This document shows positions 4,097 to 5,461 of a stretch of DNA of 5,461 bases, piece after piece. Position 1 is the first letter of the stretch. Every line of letters starts with the position of its first letter. Under the pieces are notes generated by a model that saw nothing but the letters and a program-made list of their open reading frames with translations, was not told the DNA's origin and ran no database searches. Made by a program: the position numbers and the translations under genes. Origin of the DNA: an uncultured Sutterella sp. (GTDB taxonomy: Bacteria; Pseudomonadota; Gammaproteobacteria; Burkholderiales; Burkholderiaceae_F); the NCBI GenBank assembly GCA_900554375.1, contig USHK01000103.1, positions 1-5,461 of the forward strand, read 5' to 3'.

Positions 4097-5461
4097 TTAG
4101 TGCTGAAGGTGTTTATGCAGCTCCTGCTGCGCATAAACCTCGGTATCCTGCATATGACGAATTCCTTCAATCACAGCCAAGGCATTTGCCATAGCCGTGT
4201 AGAAAGTTACGTGGTTAGCCAATGACGCAATGCGAATCGCGGAAGCGTCTGCGATTTCAGAGCGGCTTTCGGCTGCGACTGCAATCACCAATTGGATAGT
4301 GCCGTTTTTCAATTCGTCCACAATATTCGGACGACCCTCGGATACCTTGTTAACGACGTCACATTTATATCCTGCTTCGCGGATGACTTTAGCGGTACCG
4401 CGAGTAGCAACAAGCTGATAGCCAGCCTCCGTGAAGTTCTTAGCCAACTGGGGCAGACGAGGCTTATCTTCTTCTTTGACGGAAATGAAGACGCGTCCGG
4501 ATTTAGGAATAGCAGAATCCGCCCCTAACTGACTCTTAAACAGAGCCTCGCCGAAGCTGCGGCCGACACCCATAACTTCTCCGGTCGAACGCATTTCCGG
4601 TCCGAGCACCGGGTCCACGCCCAAGAACTTGGCAAACGGGAAGACGGCCTCTTTGACACTGTAATGATCGAGCTCCACTTCAACCGGCTGCTTCTGGTCT
4701 TCCAGGCTTTGGCCTACCATGCAGCGAGCCGCAATCTTGGCGAGCTGCTGCCCGGTGGACTTGGAAACAAACGGGACGGTTCTGGAGGCACGAGGATTGA
4801 CTTCCAGCACAAAGATTTCGGGATGGTCGGAGAAAGCGTGCTGAATCGCAAACTGAACGTTCATCAAACCGACGACGTTTAAGGCACGAGCCATTTCGCG
4901 TGTCTGACGTTTTACCTCTTCAACGATGGCCGGATCAAGTGAGTACGGAGGAATCGAGCATGCTGAGTCTCCGGAGTGAACACCGGCCTGTTCAATATGC
5001 TGCATGACACCGCCGATTCGGACTTCCTTACCGTCTGAGACGGCGTCAACGTCCATTTCAACCGCGTCATCCAAGAAGCGGTCTAAGAGAACCGGAGAAT
5101 CGAAAGAAACCTTGATTGCCTCACGCATATAGCGTTCAAGTTCGCTGCGGTCGTGCACGATATCCATTGCGCGGCCGCCGAGCACATAACTCGGACGCAC
5201 CACGAGCGGATAGCCGATTTCGTCAGCCAGACGAATGGCTTCTTCTTCGGTACGAGCAGTCCTATTAGGCGGCTGATGGAGACCCAAGTTTTGCAGTAAA
5301 TGCTGGAAGCGTTCACGGTCTTCAGCAGCATCGATCGAGTCAGGCGACGTGCCGATGATATGAACACCGTTGGCTTCCAGAGCACGAGCCAGTTTCAGCG
5401 GAGTCTGTCCGCCGTATTGAACGATGACGCCCTCAGGTTTTTCGACATCGATGATTTCGAG
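4097..5461 (-). CDS. carB: Carbamoyl-phosphate synthase large subunit CarB, C-terminal 454 residues (partial)
   Basis: CarB makes carbamoyl phosphate from bicarbonate, two ATP and ammonia delivered by the glutaminase subunit CarA, feeding arginine and pyrimidine synthesis. The open frame reaches base 5461 with no start needed: the segment upstream of 5287 encodes EKPEGVIVQYGGQTPLKLAR and EDRERFQH, clear CarB sequence, so the gene continues beyond the window (full length about 1070 aa). Fragment residues 90-99 are PSYVLGGRAM, 164-169 GDSACS and 219-228 LEVNPRASRT, all in the second ATP-grasp (carbamate kinase) half; EMRSTGEVMG is at 289-298. The MGS-like allosteric domain spans about 322-438, with VATRGTA (351-357) and NKVSEGRPN (371-379). 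The IINTT-type segment of E. coli, part of the nucleotide effector site, reads VIAVAAE here. A few extra residues (around HAFSDHPE) precede LEVNPRA. The likely operon order is carB then argF. Confidence 0.97.
   Translation of the reverse strand, partial: LEIIDVEKPEGVIVQYGGQTPLKLARALEANGVHIIGTSPDSIDAAEDRERFQHLLQNLGLHQPPNRTARTEEEAIRLADEIGYPLVVRPSYVLGGRAMDIVHDRSELERYMREAIKVSFDSPVLLDRFLDDAVEMDVDAVSDGKEVRIGGVMQHIEQAGVHSGDSACSIPPYSLDPAIVEEVKRQTREMARALNVVGLMNVQFAIQHAFSDHPEIFVLEVNPRASRTVPFVSKSTGQQLAKIAARCMVGQSLEDQKQPVEVELDHYSVKEAVFPFAKFLGVDPVLGPEMRSTGEVMGVGRSFGEALFKSQLGADSAIPKSGRVFISVKEEDKPRLPQLAKNFTEAGYQLVATRGTAKVIREAGYKCDVVNKVSEGRPNIVDELKNGTIQLVIAVAAESRSEIADASAIRIASLANHVTFYTAMANALAVIEGIRHMQDTEVYAQQELHKHLQH

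Noticed and set aside
5285..5287. TTG at 5287 as the start of a short carB
   Set aside because: The same frame continues to the window end with clear CarB sequence, so this TTG is an internal Leu codon and the gene is cut by the window.
5083..5385. Second minus-strand frame overlapping carB
   Set aside because: The true carB frame is open through the whole region and matches the family; this frame matches nothing I recognise.

Overview
The window reads as the end of an assembled contig from a bacterium of moderate GC content, most likely a betaproteobacterium. I favour a Sutterellaceae-type gut organism such as Parasutterella, but only as an inference from gene order and protein character. 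The block carB, (argF/arcB), greA on the minus strand, then yhbY on plus, then rlmE on minus, resembles the betaproteobacterial carA-carB-greA-yhbY-rlmE-ftsH neighbourhood. The first 48 bases are not genomic. They match the Illumina Nextera i7 adapter (end of P7, an 8-base index, read-2 transposase adapter with the 19-bp mosaic end), so real sequence begins at about position 49.

Layout. 49-1084 (+): a short Fur-family metalloregulator with PerR-type ligands, followed 41 nt later by a divergent member of the 6-pyruvoyl-tetrahydropterin synthase/QueD superfamily that ends in a zinc ribbon; they look co-transcribed. 1085-1177: a convergent intergenic region with a strong terminator hairpin. 1178-1822 (-): rlmE, 23S rRNA 2'-O-methyltransferase. 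1823-1861: a very tight divergent gap. 1862-2398 (+): yhbY with a long basic tail. 2420-2893 (-): greA. 2894-3037: a leader region with three inverted repeats. 3038-4042 (-): an ornithine carbamoyltransferase that looks like the catabolic ArcB type. 4043-4096: a gap with a perfect hairpin. 4097-5461 (-): the C-terminal part of carB, running off the window.

How the genes work together. CarB makes carbamoyl phosphate and the adjacent ornithine carbamoyltransferase consumes it to make citrulline, so those two form a functional arginine pair. GreA (transcript cleavage), YhbY (50S assembly factor) and RlmE (late 50S methylation) belong to the gene-expression and ribosome-maturation group that normally sits together. 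The Fur-like/PTPS-like pair is the least ordinary part. Its enzyme keeps the zinc histidines but lacks the catalytic cysteine, the pterin-anchoring glutamate and the usual VxDF motif, so its function is open. I see no CRISPR array, tRNA, rRNA, transposase or prophage gene. No wholly new multi-gene system is evident; the most interesting items are the degenerate PTPS, the ArcB-like enzyme beside carB, and the greA leader structures.
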